The notes beneath the pieces were generated by a model, which was given only the letters and a program-made list of their open reading frames with translations, ran no database searches and was not told where the DNA came from. This document shows, piece after piece, positions 1-5,110 of a stretch of 9,491 nucleotides of DNA. The position numbers and the translations under genes are program-made. The stretch is from Candidatus Hydrogenedentota bacterium (GTDB lineage Bacteria > Hydrogenedentota > Hydrogenedentia > Hydrogenedentales > CAITNO01), in contig JAKPUV010000075.1 of NCBI GenBank assembly GCA_029554925.1, positions 1 to 9,491 on the forward strand, in the 5' to 3' direction. Position 1 is the stretch's first letter; the number at the start of each line of letters is the position of its first letter.

Positions 1-680
1 ACCGGGCTCACTCCGCGGCGCTTGGCCCTGCCGAGGTGGGTGTCCTTGCCGGCCTTGATGGCCGCGGTGTCGCCGGCCACCTCGCGCATGATGTGAACCA
101 TGCGCTCCTTGTTCGCCAGTTCCGGCGCGAGGGCCGAGGCCACCTCCTTGCGCAGGGACTTCTCGACGTTCTCAAGGGTGCGGGCGAGATCCTCCGCCGC
201 CTCCTTGGGCTCGATCTTGAGCAGGCCCGCAATCTGCCGGGACGACTTCCCGCAGAGCACGTGCAGCAGGAGGCCCTTGCGCTCCTGCATGGAGAAGGGG
301 CCGAGCTCCTCGTTCAGCGGGTCCATCAGCTCGGTCTGCAGCCAGTTCAGGTCCACCGCCACGGACGAAAGGTCGCGGTCGCGCGGGGCGAAACGGTCCG
401 CGCCGCGGTGCGCCAGCACCTTGTCCATCTCCCCCTGCGCCAGGGCGCACAGCCAGTGGCCGAGCTTCCCGGCGTCGGTGATGGAGACCAGGCGGTCAAA
501 GGCCATCCGGAACGTGGACACCGTCACCTTGTCGGCCGCGGCCACGTTGCCGGACTGCGCGAGCGCCACCGCGTACACCACGGGCTGGTACCGTTCGATG
601 ATGTGGCGGAATGCGTCGGGCTGTCCCTGGAAGATGCGCCGGATGGCGGCCCGGTCGTTGTTGACAGGTCTGAAAGCCAC
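1..680 (-). CDS. Diverged ECF sigma-factor-like protein, C-terminus cut by window edge
   Basis: At least 226 residues are visible and the frame is still open at base 1. Start taken as GTG at 680, with GAGGG seven bases upstream. Residues 12-92 resemble sigma region 2 (AFRHIIERYQPVVYAVAL, then a helix ending GKLGHWLCALAQGEMDKVL). Residues 130-180 resemble the region 4 helix-turn-helix (LLLHVLCGKSSRQIAGLLKI). The acidic DAEDLVQETF-type core motif is degenerate here (AADKVTVSTF). About 45 residues follow region 4 (basic, ending near KAGKDTHLGRAKRRG), so the protein is longer than a minimal ECF factor and may carry a C-terminal domain or membrane segment beyond the window. Family knowledge says such proteins direct RNA polymerase to a regulon; whether this one still binds core polymerase is unproven. 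It has its own putative promoter at 817-845. Confidence 0.6.
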   Translation of the reverse strand, partial: MAFRPVNNDRAAIRRIFQGQPDAFRHIIERYQPVVYAVALAQSGNVAAADKVTVSTFRMAFDRLVSITDAGKLGHWLCALAQGEMDKVLAHRGADRFAPRDRDLSSVAVDLNWLQTELMDPLNEELGPFSMQERKGLLLHVLCGKSSRQIAGLLKIEPKEAAEDLARTLENVEKSLRKEVASALAPELANKERMVHIMREVAGDTAAIKAGKDTHLGRAKRRGVSP

Positions 681-766
681 TGCGACACCCTCGCGCGTTG
701 CGCGGCCGTGGGGCGTGTGGCGGCCCCGCCAGCCCCTCTTGTTCTCTCACGCTCTCTCGCCTGGCC

Positions 767-813
767 GCCGGAACACCCGGGGTTCCGGCGCGCCGGTGCG
801 TCCGCGCACCGGC
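767..813 (-). other. Two tandem perfect GC hairpins in sigma-like gene leader / after rnk
   Basis: Two inverted repeats sit back to back. 767-789 has an 8 bp stem (GCCGGAAC/GTTCCGGC) and 7-base loop. 792-813 has a 9 bp stem (GCCGGTGCG/CGCACCGGC) and TCCG loop on the plus strand. Neither is followed by a T-run on the minus strand. They could end rnk transcription, or, since the putative start site is near 810, form a structured 5' end of the sigma-like mRNA. Perfect pairing is seen; the function is inference. Confidence 0.5.
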
Positions 814-816
814 ACC

Positions 817-845
817 ATTATGCGCATGCGCGGAAATGGGTTCAA
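817..845 (-). promoter_or_regulatory. Putative sigma-70 promoter for the sigma-like gene
   Basis: On the minus strand, -35 TTGAAC (845-840), 17-base spacer, -10 CATAAT (822-817). Predicted start near 810 leaves about 130 bases of leader before the GTG at 680. The AT-rich boxes stand out against very GC-rich surroundings. Confidence 0.55.
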
Positions 846-901
846 GTCCCGCGTGCGGGGGGGCGCAAATCCGGCGGCTCAGGCGCCGCGGCCCTCCGGG
901 C

Positions 902-1321
902 CTAGAGGTGCGCGTGCCCCTCGGCTTCGGGCTGGTAGACAATGTCCACCACCACGGCCCGGTGCTCGGCGCCGTCCCTCTCGTAAACAACGGTCTCGCC
1001 CACGCGGGACCCCAGCAGGGAGGTCCCCAGCGGGCTGAGCACCGAAATGTGGTCGGGGGCGTCGGAGAGGAACCCGGGGTAGACCAGCGTGCACAGGCGC
1101 TCGCGGTCCGTCTCGGTGTCAAGCAGGATCAGGCTGGAGTTCATGGTGACCACGTCCTCGGGTACCGGCTCCCCGTGCAGGATGGTCGCGTGGTTTAACT
1201 CCTCATGAAGGCGGCGCACCGAGCTCCAGGAATCCTCGTCGACCCCTCCGGTAAGCAGCTCGATGCGCTTGTGAAGCGTCTCGCAGTCGCGTTCGGTGAC
1301 CACAATCTGCCGTGTGCCCAT
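902..1321 (-). CDS. rnk: Rnk-like nucleoside diphosphate kinase regulator (GreA/GreB C-terminal family)
   Basis: 139 residues, the usual Rnk length. ATG at 1321 is preceded by AAAGGGAG four bases upstream; the same frame is open further upstream but without homology. The N-terminal part (residues 1-50) gives a short helical region with VTERDCETLHKRIELL. The C-terminal part is the FKBP-like GreA/GreB domain: MNSSLILLD, then the diagnostic ISVLSPLGTSLLGSRVGETVVYE. Family members bind RNA polymerase near the secondary channel; E. coli Rnk was first found as a regulator of nucleoside diphosphate kinase. It lacks the long N-terminal coiled coil of GreA, so it is not expected to stimulate transcript cleavage. 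It has its own strong promoter and appears monocistronic. Confidence 0.88.
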   Translation of the reverse strand: MGTRQIVVTERDCETLHKRIELLTGGVDEDSWSSVRRLHEELNHATILHGEPVPEDVVTMNSSLILLDTETDRERLCTLVYPGFLSDAPDHISVLSPLGTSLLGSRVGETVVYERDGAEHRAVVVDIVYQPEAEGHAHL

Positions 1322-1382
1322 TGCGCTCCCTTTCAGTGGCTTCCCAATTGCCGCGCACGGCGCGCCACACGCCGTCCACAGC

Positions 1383-1411
1383 ATAGTACCCTTTTCCGTC
1401 TCCAATGTAAA
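1383..1411 (-). promoter_or_regulatory. Strong sigma-70 promoter for rnk
   Basis: On the minus strand, -35 TTTACA (1411-1406), exactly 17 bases, -10 TACTAT (1388-1383): five of six consensus bases at -35 and a good -10. Predicted start near 1376 gives a leader of about 55 bases to the ATG at 1321. Confidence 0.7.
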
Positions 1412-1453
1412 CCCCGATCTTTGAACGCCGCATTCCTCGGAAAGGGGGACAGC

Positions 1454-1471
1454 CCGGCGCGCGGCGCCCGG
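1454..1471 (-). terminator. Possible terminator hairpin after the FN3K-family gene
   Basis: Begins four bases beyond the stop codon at 1476. A CCGG-CGC/GCG-CCGG stem of 7 bp with one bulged G and a 3-base loop, followed on the minus strand by GCTGTCCCCCTTTCC. Only a short T-run follows, so intrinsic termination is uncertain. Confidence 0.35.
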
Positions 1472-1475
1472 AAGG

Positions 1476-2330
1476 TCAGAACCCGTGGCGCCGCAGCGTG
1501 TTGTCCACTCCGGAAAGGTAGGAGGCGCCGAACAGCCGCACATGCACCAGCAGGGGGTAGAGGGTGTAGATGTCCCGCCGCAGTTCGAAGAAACCCGGCC
1601 GGACCGGGCGCAGCGCGCCATAGGCCCCGAAGAAGGCCTCGCCGAAGGTGTGAAAGAGCGTGATGAAGGCGAGCTCGACCTCCGGGTGGCCAAAGTAGAC
1701 GGCGGGGTCCAGAAACCCGGTGACCCGCCCGCCGACGGCGAGCACGTTGGTCGTCCACACGTCCCCGTGCAGCAGCGACGGGTGTTCCGGCTCCTCAAGC
1801 CACCCGTCGAGGCGGCCGCAAAACGCCGCCAGGCGGCGGTGCATGCCGCGCGGAAGCGCGCCCTCCTCCAGCGCCCGGTCCGCCATGGGAAGCAGCCGCC
1901 GGTCCCGGTAGAAGTCCACCCAGGAGGCGCAGGGCGCGTTGGGCTGCGGGAGCCCGCCGATGAGGGTGTCCCAGGGCAGCCCGTGCGCCGCGCCGCGGAC
2001 GGCGTGGAGCGCGGCGAGCAGTTCGGCGGCGTGGGCCTCCGCCGCGGGGGAGAAGCGGCTCCCGCCGGGCAGCAGGGTCATGGCCAGCAGGCGCGGCGAG
2101 GCGTGCAGCACCTCGGGCACGGGGATCGTCCCCGTTTCCGCGAGGAAGGAAAGCATGCGCCCCTCGATGTCCAGCCGGGGCTCGGCGCGGCCGTCCACCT
2201 TCACCACAATGTCGCGCCCGTCCGAGAGGCGCGCGCGGTACACCTCGCCGACGCAGCCCCCGGCCAGGGGCGCGAAGGAGGCCACGGCCGTCCCCAGCGC
2301 CTCCTCCACCCGGCGCGTCCAGCCGCTCAC
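1476..2330 (-). CDS. Fructosamine/ribulosamine 3-kinase family protein (FN3K)
   Basis: 284 residues, normal for the FN3K family (about 285-300). Aminoglycoside-phosphotransferase-like kinase fold: glycine-containing nucleotide loop (GGCVGEVYRA, 24-33), putative ATP lysine K44 in IVVKV, E56 in DIEGRML, the catalytic HGDVWTTN at 188-195 (family form HGDLWSGN; D190 is the presumed base), and metal-binding D208 in GFLDPAVYFGHPEVELA, a hallmark of this family. Established knowledge: most characterised bacterial members phosphorylate protein-bound ribulosamines or erythrulosamines on O3, which makes the sugar adduct unstable and restores the free lysine. Start is GTG at 2330, overlapping the stop of the upstream phosphatase by 4 bases (GTGA), implying translational coupling. 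Substrate (ribulosamine versus fructosamine) cannot be decided from sequence. Confidence 0.9.
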   Translation of the reverse strand: MSGWTRRVEEALGTAVASFAPLAGGCVGEVYRARLSDGRDIVVKVDGRAEPRLDIEGRMLSFLAETGTIPVPEVLHASPRLLAMTLLPGGSRFSPAAEAHAAELLAALHAVRGAAHGLPWDTLIGGLPQPNAPCASWVDFYRDRRLLPMADRALEEGALPRGMHRRLAAFCGRLDGWLEEPEHPSLLHGDVWTTNVLAVGGRVTGFLDPAVYFGHPEVELAFITLFHTFGEAFFGAYGALRPVRPGFFELRRDIYTLYPLLVHVRLFGASYLSGVDNTLRRHGF

Positions 2331-2809
2331 CCCCCGCCCTCCCCGGGGGCCTCAAGGTGGGCGAGCACGCCCTCCACCCCCTCCTCGATCAAATCGAGCA
2401 TCCGCTCGAAACCCTCCGGGCCGCCGTAGTAGGGGTCGGGCACGCCGCCCTTCGGGCGGGACGCGGTGAAGTCGGTGAAGAGGCGCACCCGCCCGCGCAG
2501 CGCGGGGGGGCAGTCCTCCAGCAGGTCCGCCACGTTGTTCTCGTCCATGCCGATGACGAGGTCGAAGCGCTCGAAGTCCTCGGGGGACACGGCCCGCGCG
2601 CGGAGCCCGGAGATGTCCACCCCCCGCCGGCGCGCCGCCGCCTGGGCCCGGGGGTCCGGGGCGGCCCCGGCGTGCCAGTTGCTCGTGCCCGCCGAGTCGG
2701 CGCCGAAGCGGCGCTCCAGCCCGCGCCGCGCGAGGAGCGCGCGGAACATCCCCTCGGCGGAGGGGCTGCGGCAGATGTTTCCCAGACAGACAAACAGCGC
2801 CTTTTTCAC
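2327..2809 (-). CDS. Low-molecular-weight phosphatase (LMW-PTP family)
   Basis: 160 residues, typical LMW-PTP size. The P-loop C-x5-R lies at the extreme N-terminus: FVCLGNICRSP, with C8 nucleophile and R14. General acid D125 lies in VPDPYYGG (DPYY, 125-128). The GTG at 2809 is chosen because it puts KKALFVCLGN at the normal N-terminus and has GGAAAGG upstream; the open frame extends 36 codons further but is proline/arginine-rich and unlike the family. Usual role is dephosphorylation of protein tyrosines in the cytoplasm. However, LMW-PTPs encoded directly before an FN3K homologue, as here, are known (for example in Thermus thermophilus) to remove the terminal phosphate from ribulosamine 5-phosphates, so a role in deglycation is the better inference. 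No capsule-export or tyrosine-kinase gene is nearby to suggest a Wzb-type role. Confidence 0.92.
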   Translation of the reverse strand: MKKALFVCLGNICRSPSAEGMFRALLARRGLERRFGADSAGTSNWHAGAAPDPRAQAAARRRGVDISGLRARAVSPEDFERFDLVIGMDENNVADLLEDCPPALRGRVRLFTDFTASRPKGGVPDPYYGGPEGFERMLDLIEEGVEGVLAHLEAPGEGGG

Positions 2810-2833
2810 GGGGTGTGCCTTTCCTGGTGGGGG

Positions 2834-2855
2834 CGCGCCGCCGGGCGGCGGCGCG
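2834..2855 (-). other. GC hairpin between HU gene and LMW phosphatase gene
   Basis: A 9 bp perfect stem (CGCGCCGCC/GGCGGCGCG on the plus strand) with a 4-base loop, starting 9 bases after the HU stop and ending 24 bases before the phosphatase start. There is no T-run, so it may dampen or process the transcript between the abundant HU message and the downstream pair rather than terminate it. Inference only. Confidence 0.4.
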
Positions 2856-2864
2856 GACGGCGGA

Positions 2865-3179
2865 TCAGGCCTGGCCGTCCGTCTCCGGCGCGTCGGAGCG
2901 GCCGGCGGCGTCCACAAGCTCCTTGATGGCCTTGCCGGGCTTGAAGGTCACCACGCGCTTGCGCGAAATGGAGACCGAGGCGCCGGTGCGCGGGTTGCGG
3001 CCGGAGCGCGCGTTGCGGCTCTTGGTCTCGAAAACCCCGAAATTGCGCACCTCCAGGCGGTCCCCCCGCGCCAGGGTGTCCACCACGGTGTCGAGCATGG
3101 CCTGCACCACGACCGCGACCTCCCCCTGCGTGAAGCCCAGCTTGTCGGCGATTTCGATGACGAGTTCCCGCTTGGTCAA
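2865..3179 (-). CDS. HU/IHF-family DNA-binding protein
   Basis: 104 residues. N-terminal helices (MTKRELVIEIADKLGFTQGE, then VVQAMLDTVVDTLARGD) form the dimer core. RLEVRNFGVFETKSRNARSGRNPRTG follows in pieces at 41-66, where GRNPRTG (60-66) is the DNA-binding arm. VTFKPGKAIKELV (77-89) closes the fold. A 14-residue acidic/polar tail (GRSDAPETDGQA) extends past the normal 90-residue end. Start is TTG at 3179: it gives the canonical MTKREL N-terminus and has AAGGA eight bases upstream; no ATG is available in that frame. It bends and compacts DNA in the nucleoid as a dimer. It lies 40 bases after the preceding gene with no promoter of its own seen, so it is probably co-transcribed. HU versus IHF subtype cannot be assigned by eye. 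Confidence 0.93.
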   Translation of the reverse strand: MTKRELVIEIADKLGFTQGEVAVVVQAMLDTVVDTLARGDRLEVRNFGVFETKSRNARSGRNPRTGASVSISRKRVVTFKPGKAIKELVDAAGRSDAPETDGQA

Positions 3180-3219
3180 CCCTGGATTCCTTCACGTTCG
3201 GCGCGGAAGCGCCCGGGGG

Positions 3220-3804
3220 TCACTGCATGCCCAGCGCGCTCTTGTACATGGACCCGATGCCGCCGATGTCGAAGTACATGACCACGGCGATCACGGCGAT
3301 GACCGCCACGGCGATCAGGAGGTTCTTGGTGCCGGGGGCCATGCCGCCGCCCCCGCCGCCGCCCTTGCCGCCGGCCAGCATGTCCGCCGTGACGAGGAAG
3401 ACCTTCTCGCCGCGCTCGGCGCGGCCCTTCTTGTCCTCGATGACGCCCAGGGTCTCGTTGATGGAGATGAAGGCGCGGTGCCACTCCGTCTGCAGCTTCT
3501 TCAGGGCGACCTCGGACTGCGAGTAGATCGCCTCCAGGCTCGTGGCGCCGCTGATGATGTTCATCGTGTTGCCGTCGAGCGTGTAGTCGTCCATCAGCGT
3601 CTGCTGGAGCACCTTGTGCTCGCGCGCCAGCTTGCTCTTGATCTTCAGGAACTGGTTCTCGAGCTGCGCCTTGTTCACCCCCGAGTTGGGGTAGCTGCTC
3701 AGCACCTGGTTGAACAGGAGCCAGTCGTTCATGAACTCGCGGCACAGTTCCACGCGCCGTTCCAACTGCTCGACGATTTTCTGCTGCTTCTTGTTCAGAC
3801 CCAT
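3220..3804 (-). CDS. Unrecognised coiled-coil protein with glycine linker and C-terminal membrane anchor
   Basis: 194 residues; I do not recognise the family. Residues 1-135 are charged and largely helical, with heptad-like stretches (KKQQKIVEQLERRVEL, QLENQFLKIKSKLAREHKVL, SEVALKKLQTEWHRAFISI). Residues 144-158 are a flexible linker with a run of seven glycines. Residues 161-178 (LLIAVAVIAVIAVVMYF) form one hydrophobic helix, leaving a 16-residue tail ending SMYKSALGMQ. There is no signal peptide, so the likely topology is a cytoplasmic helical domain tethered to the inner membrane from its C-terminus. ATG at 3804 has AGGAG 12 bases upstream, slightly distant. It heads the proposed operon with HU, LMW phosphatase and FN3K, from a strong promoter at 3854-3882. 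Codon use looks like that of its neighbours, so this is not an obvious import. Confidence 0.8.
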   Translation of the reverse strand: MGLNKKQQKIVEQLERRVELCREFMNDWLLFNQVLSSYPNSGVNKAQLENQFLKIKSKLAREHKVLQQTLMDDYTLDGNTMNIISGATSLEAIYSQSEVALKKLQTEWHRAFISINETLGVIEDKKGRAERGEKVFLVTADMLAGGKGGGGGGGMAPGTKNLLIAVAVIAVIAVVMYFDIGGIGSMYKSALGMQ

Positions 3805-3853
3805 GATGGCGGGTTACTCCTATGGAGAAAAAATGCGGCAAAGACCGGCGTTT

Positions 3854-3882
3854 ACTCTATCACACGACGGGGAGGATGTCAA
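3854..3882 (-). promoter_or_regulatory. Near-consensus sigma-70 promoter for the 3804-1476 operon
   Basis: On the minus strand, a perfect -35 TTGACA (3882-3877), 17-base spacer, -10 TAGAGT (3859-3854). Predicted start near 3847 leaves a leader of about 43 bases that includes a T6 run and AGGAG. This is the best promoter in the window and the only one seen for the four genes that follow. Confidence 0.75.
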
Positions 3883-3951
3883 ACCGCGCCGGGGATAAGT
3901 TCCCACGGAGGGCGGTGTTATGCAGACGGCGCCGGGGTCGCCGCCCGCCCC

Positions 3952-4866
3952 TCAGTGAAACCAGTTGCGCATCCGCCGGAACAGCCCCTCGTTCCCAAAA
4001 GTGAGCTTCTGGCCGCCCGCCTGGTAGTACGTGCGCGGCGGCGGCGCCGTCACCTCGAGAAGCAGCACCGTGATGTTGTCGAGCCCCCCCGCCTCCAGCG
4101 CCTCGTTCACCAGCCCCTCCACCGCGCCCTCCAGGTCCGCCGCCCCGGTCGCCGTGGAAAGCATCAGGCCGTCCTGCACCATGTTGCTCAGCCCGTCCGA
4201 GCACACCAGCAGCCGGTCGCCCGGCTGGAGCTCCAGGGCGAAAAGGTCCACGTCCACCGCGTCCTTGATCCCGACGGCGCGCGTGATGAGGTTTTTCAGC
4301 GAGTGGTTCTTGGCCTCGTCCTCGTTCAGCAGGCCGTTGCGCATCTGCTCGGCCACCAGCGAGTGGTCGTCCGTGAGCTGGCGCACGCCGAGCTCCTGCC
4401 GCAGCAGGTACACCCGGCTGTCCCCCACCTGGGCGATGTACGCCCAGTTGCCCATGACCGCCACGGCGGACATGGTGGTGCCCATGCCGGCGTAGGCGGG
4501 GTTGTCCTCCGACTCCTCAAAGACCGTCATGTTGGCCAGCTCGATGGCCGCGCGCAGGGCCTGCGGCGTGCCGCCGTGGAAGCCGGGGTCGTAGTAGCCC
4601 TCGGCCAGGCACTGCAGGGCGAGGCGGCTGGCGTGCTCGCCCGCGCTGGCCCCGCCCATCCCGTCGGCGACGGCGAAAAGGATGCCCCGCCGCTCCATGT
4701 CCTCCTGCTCCCCGGGCGCAAGCACCATGCAGGAGTCCTCGTTGTTCTTGCGCTTGCGCCCCACGTCGCTGCGCAGAATCACGCGGACATACTCGCCCCC
4801 CCACTGAAAGGAACAGTTCAATCCGTCTTCAGGGCCGATGAACATCGTCCTGCCCGCTTCAGACAT
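3952..4866 (-). CDS. PP2C-family Ser/Thr protein phosphatase (PPM)
   Basis: 304 residues, of which about 245 form the catalytic domain. All metal and catalytic motifs are present in order: SDVGRKRKNNED (33-44), ADGMGGASAGEH (67-77, metal D68), GTTMSAVAV (129-137), AQVGDSRVYLL (145-155), LTDDHSLVAE (164-173), ITRAVG (194-199), VCSDGLSNMV (221-230, metal D224) and LDNITVLLL (262-270). It dephosphorylates Ser/Thr in the cytoplasm, usually opposing Hanks-type kinases; no kinase or FHA protein is in the window. About 30 residues precede the domain, and a C-terminal tail (APPPRTYYQAGGQKLTF to RRMRNWFH) follows it; no membrane segment is visible. ATG at 4866 has GGGGGA seven bases upstream; an in-frame upstream extension of 29 codons lacks homology. 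It appears to be a single-gene unit. Confidence 0.93.
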   Translation of the reverse strand: MSEAGRTMFIGPEDGLNCSFQWGGEYVRVILRSDVGRKRKNNEDSCMVLAPGEQEDMERRGILFAVADGMGGASAGEHASRLALQCLAEGYYDPGFHGGTPQALRAAIELANMTVFEESEDNPAYAGMGTTMSAVAVMGNWAYIAQVGDSRVYLLRQELGVRQLTDDHSLVAEQMRNGLLNEDEAKNHSLKNLITRAVGIKDAVDVDLFALELQPGDRLLVCSDGLSNMVQDGLMLSTATGAADLEGAVEGLVNEALEAGGLDNITVLLLEVTAPPPRTYYQAGGQKLTFGNEGLFRRMRNWFH

Positions 4867-4940
4867 CAAGACGTCCCCCGGATGCGGGGAGCGGCAACCC
4901 GCCCCCCCGTGTTGGGGCCTTTCCCTGGACCGCCGTTCGG

Positions 4941-4962
4941 ACCGCGCCGCCACCGGCGCGGT
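4941..4962 (-). other. Perfect 9 bp hairpin in the PP2C leader
   Basis: ACCGCGCCG / CGGCGCGGT with a 4-base loop, lying about 20 bases after the predicted transcription start and 75 bases before the ATG at 4866. CCGAAC is repeated directly on either side of it. Structure is seen; any effect on expression is inference. Confidence 0.4.
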
Positions 4963-4988
4963 TCGGGCACTCAGGCCGTCCGACCGTT

Positions 4989-5017
4989 ATTCTACCACCG
5001 GCCGCCGCCCGCAATGC
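4989..5017 (-). promoter_or_regulatory. Extended -10 promoter for the PP2C gene
   Basis: On the minus strand, TGGTAGAAT gives -10 TAGAAT (4994-4989) with an extended TGN element. The -35 at 17 bases is poor (GCATTG, 5017-5012), as extended -10 promoters tolerate. The predicted start near 4982 gives a long leader of about 115 bases. Confidence 0.5.
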
Positions 5018-5065
5018 GACCGCCGGACCGGGTCCAGCATGACACAGCCGCGGGGGGCGGCGCAA

Positions 5066-5094
5066 CGGCGCGCCGGAACCGGTCCGGCGCGCCG
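5066..5094 (-). terminator. Strong hairpin after ilvC (terminator-like)
   Basis: A perfect 12 bp stem (CGGCGCGCCGGA/TCCGGCGCGCCG) with a 5-base loop begins 16 bases beyond the ilvC stop. On the minus strand only TT follows, so it lacks a normal T-run. Its position and strength still favour a transcript end or 3'-protecting structure for ilvC. Confidence 0.55.
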
Positions 5095-5110
5095 GCAAAT
5101 CCGCCTGGAA

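Noticed and set aside
838..858. tRNA-like T-loop (GGGTTCAAGTCCC) on the plus strand
   Set aside because: No matching acceptor, D or anticodon arms lie at the right distance upstream. Read on the minus strand, the same bases supply the -35 box TTGAAC of a good promoter.
902..1798. N-terminally extended version of the rnk-like protein (298 codons)
   Set aside because: The extension overlaps the FN3K gene in another frame and the promoter at 1383-1411; the Rnk homology, ribosome site and usual length all fit the ATG at 1321.
2810..2917. 36-codon N-terminal extension of the LMW phosphatase
   Set aside because: Pro/Arg-rich, overlaps the HU gene end and hairpin, and would displace the P-loop from its normal position at the extreme N-terminus.
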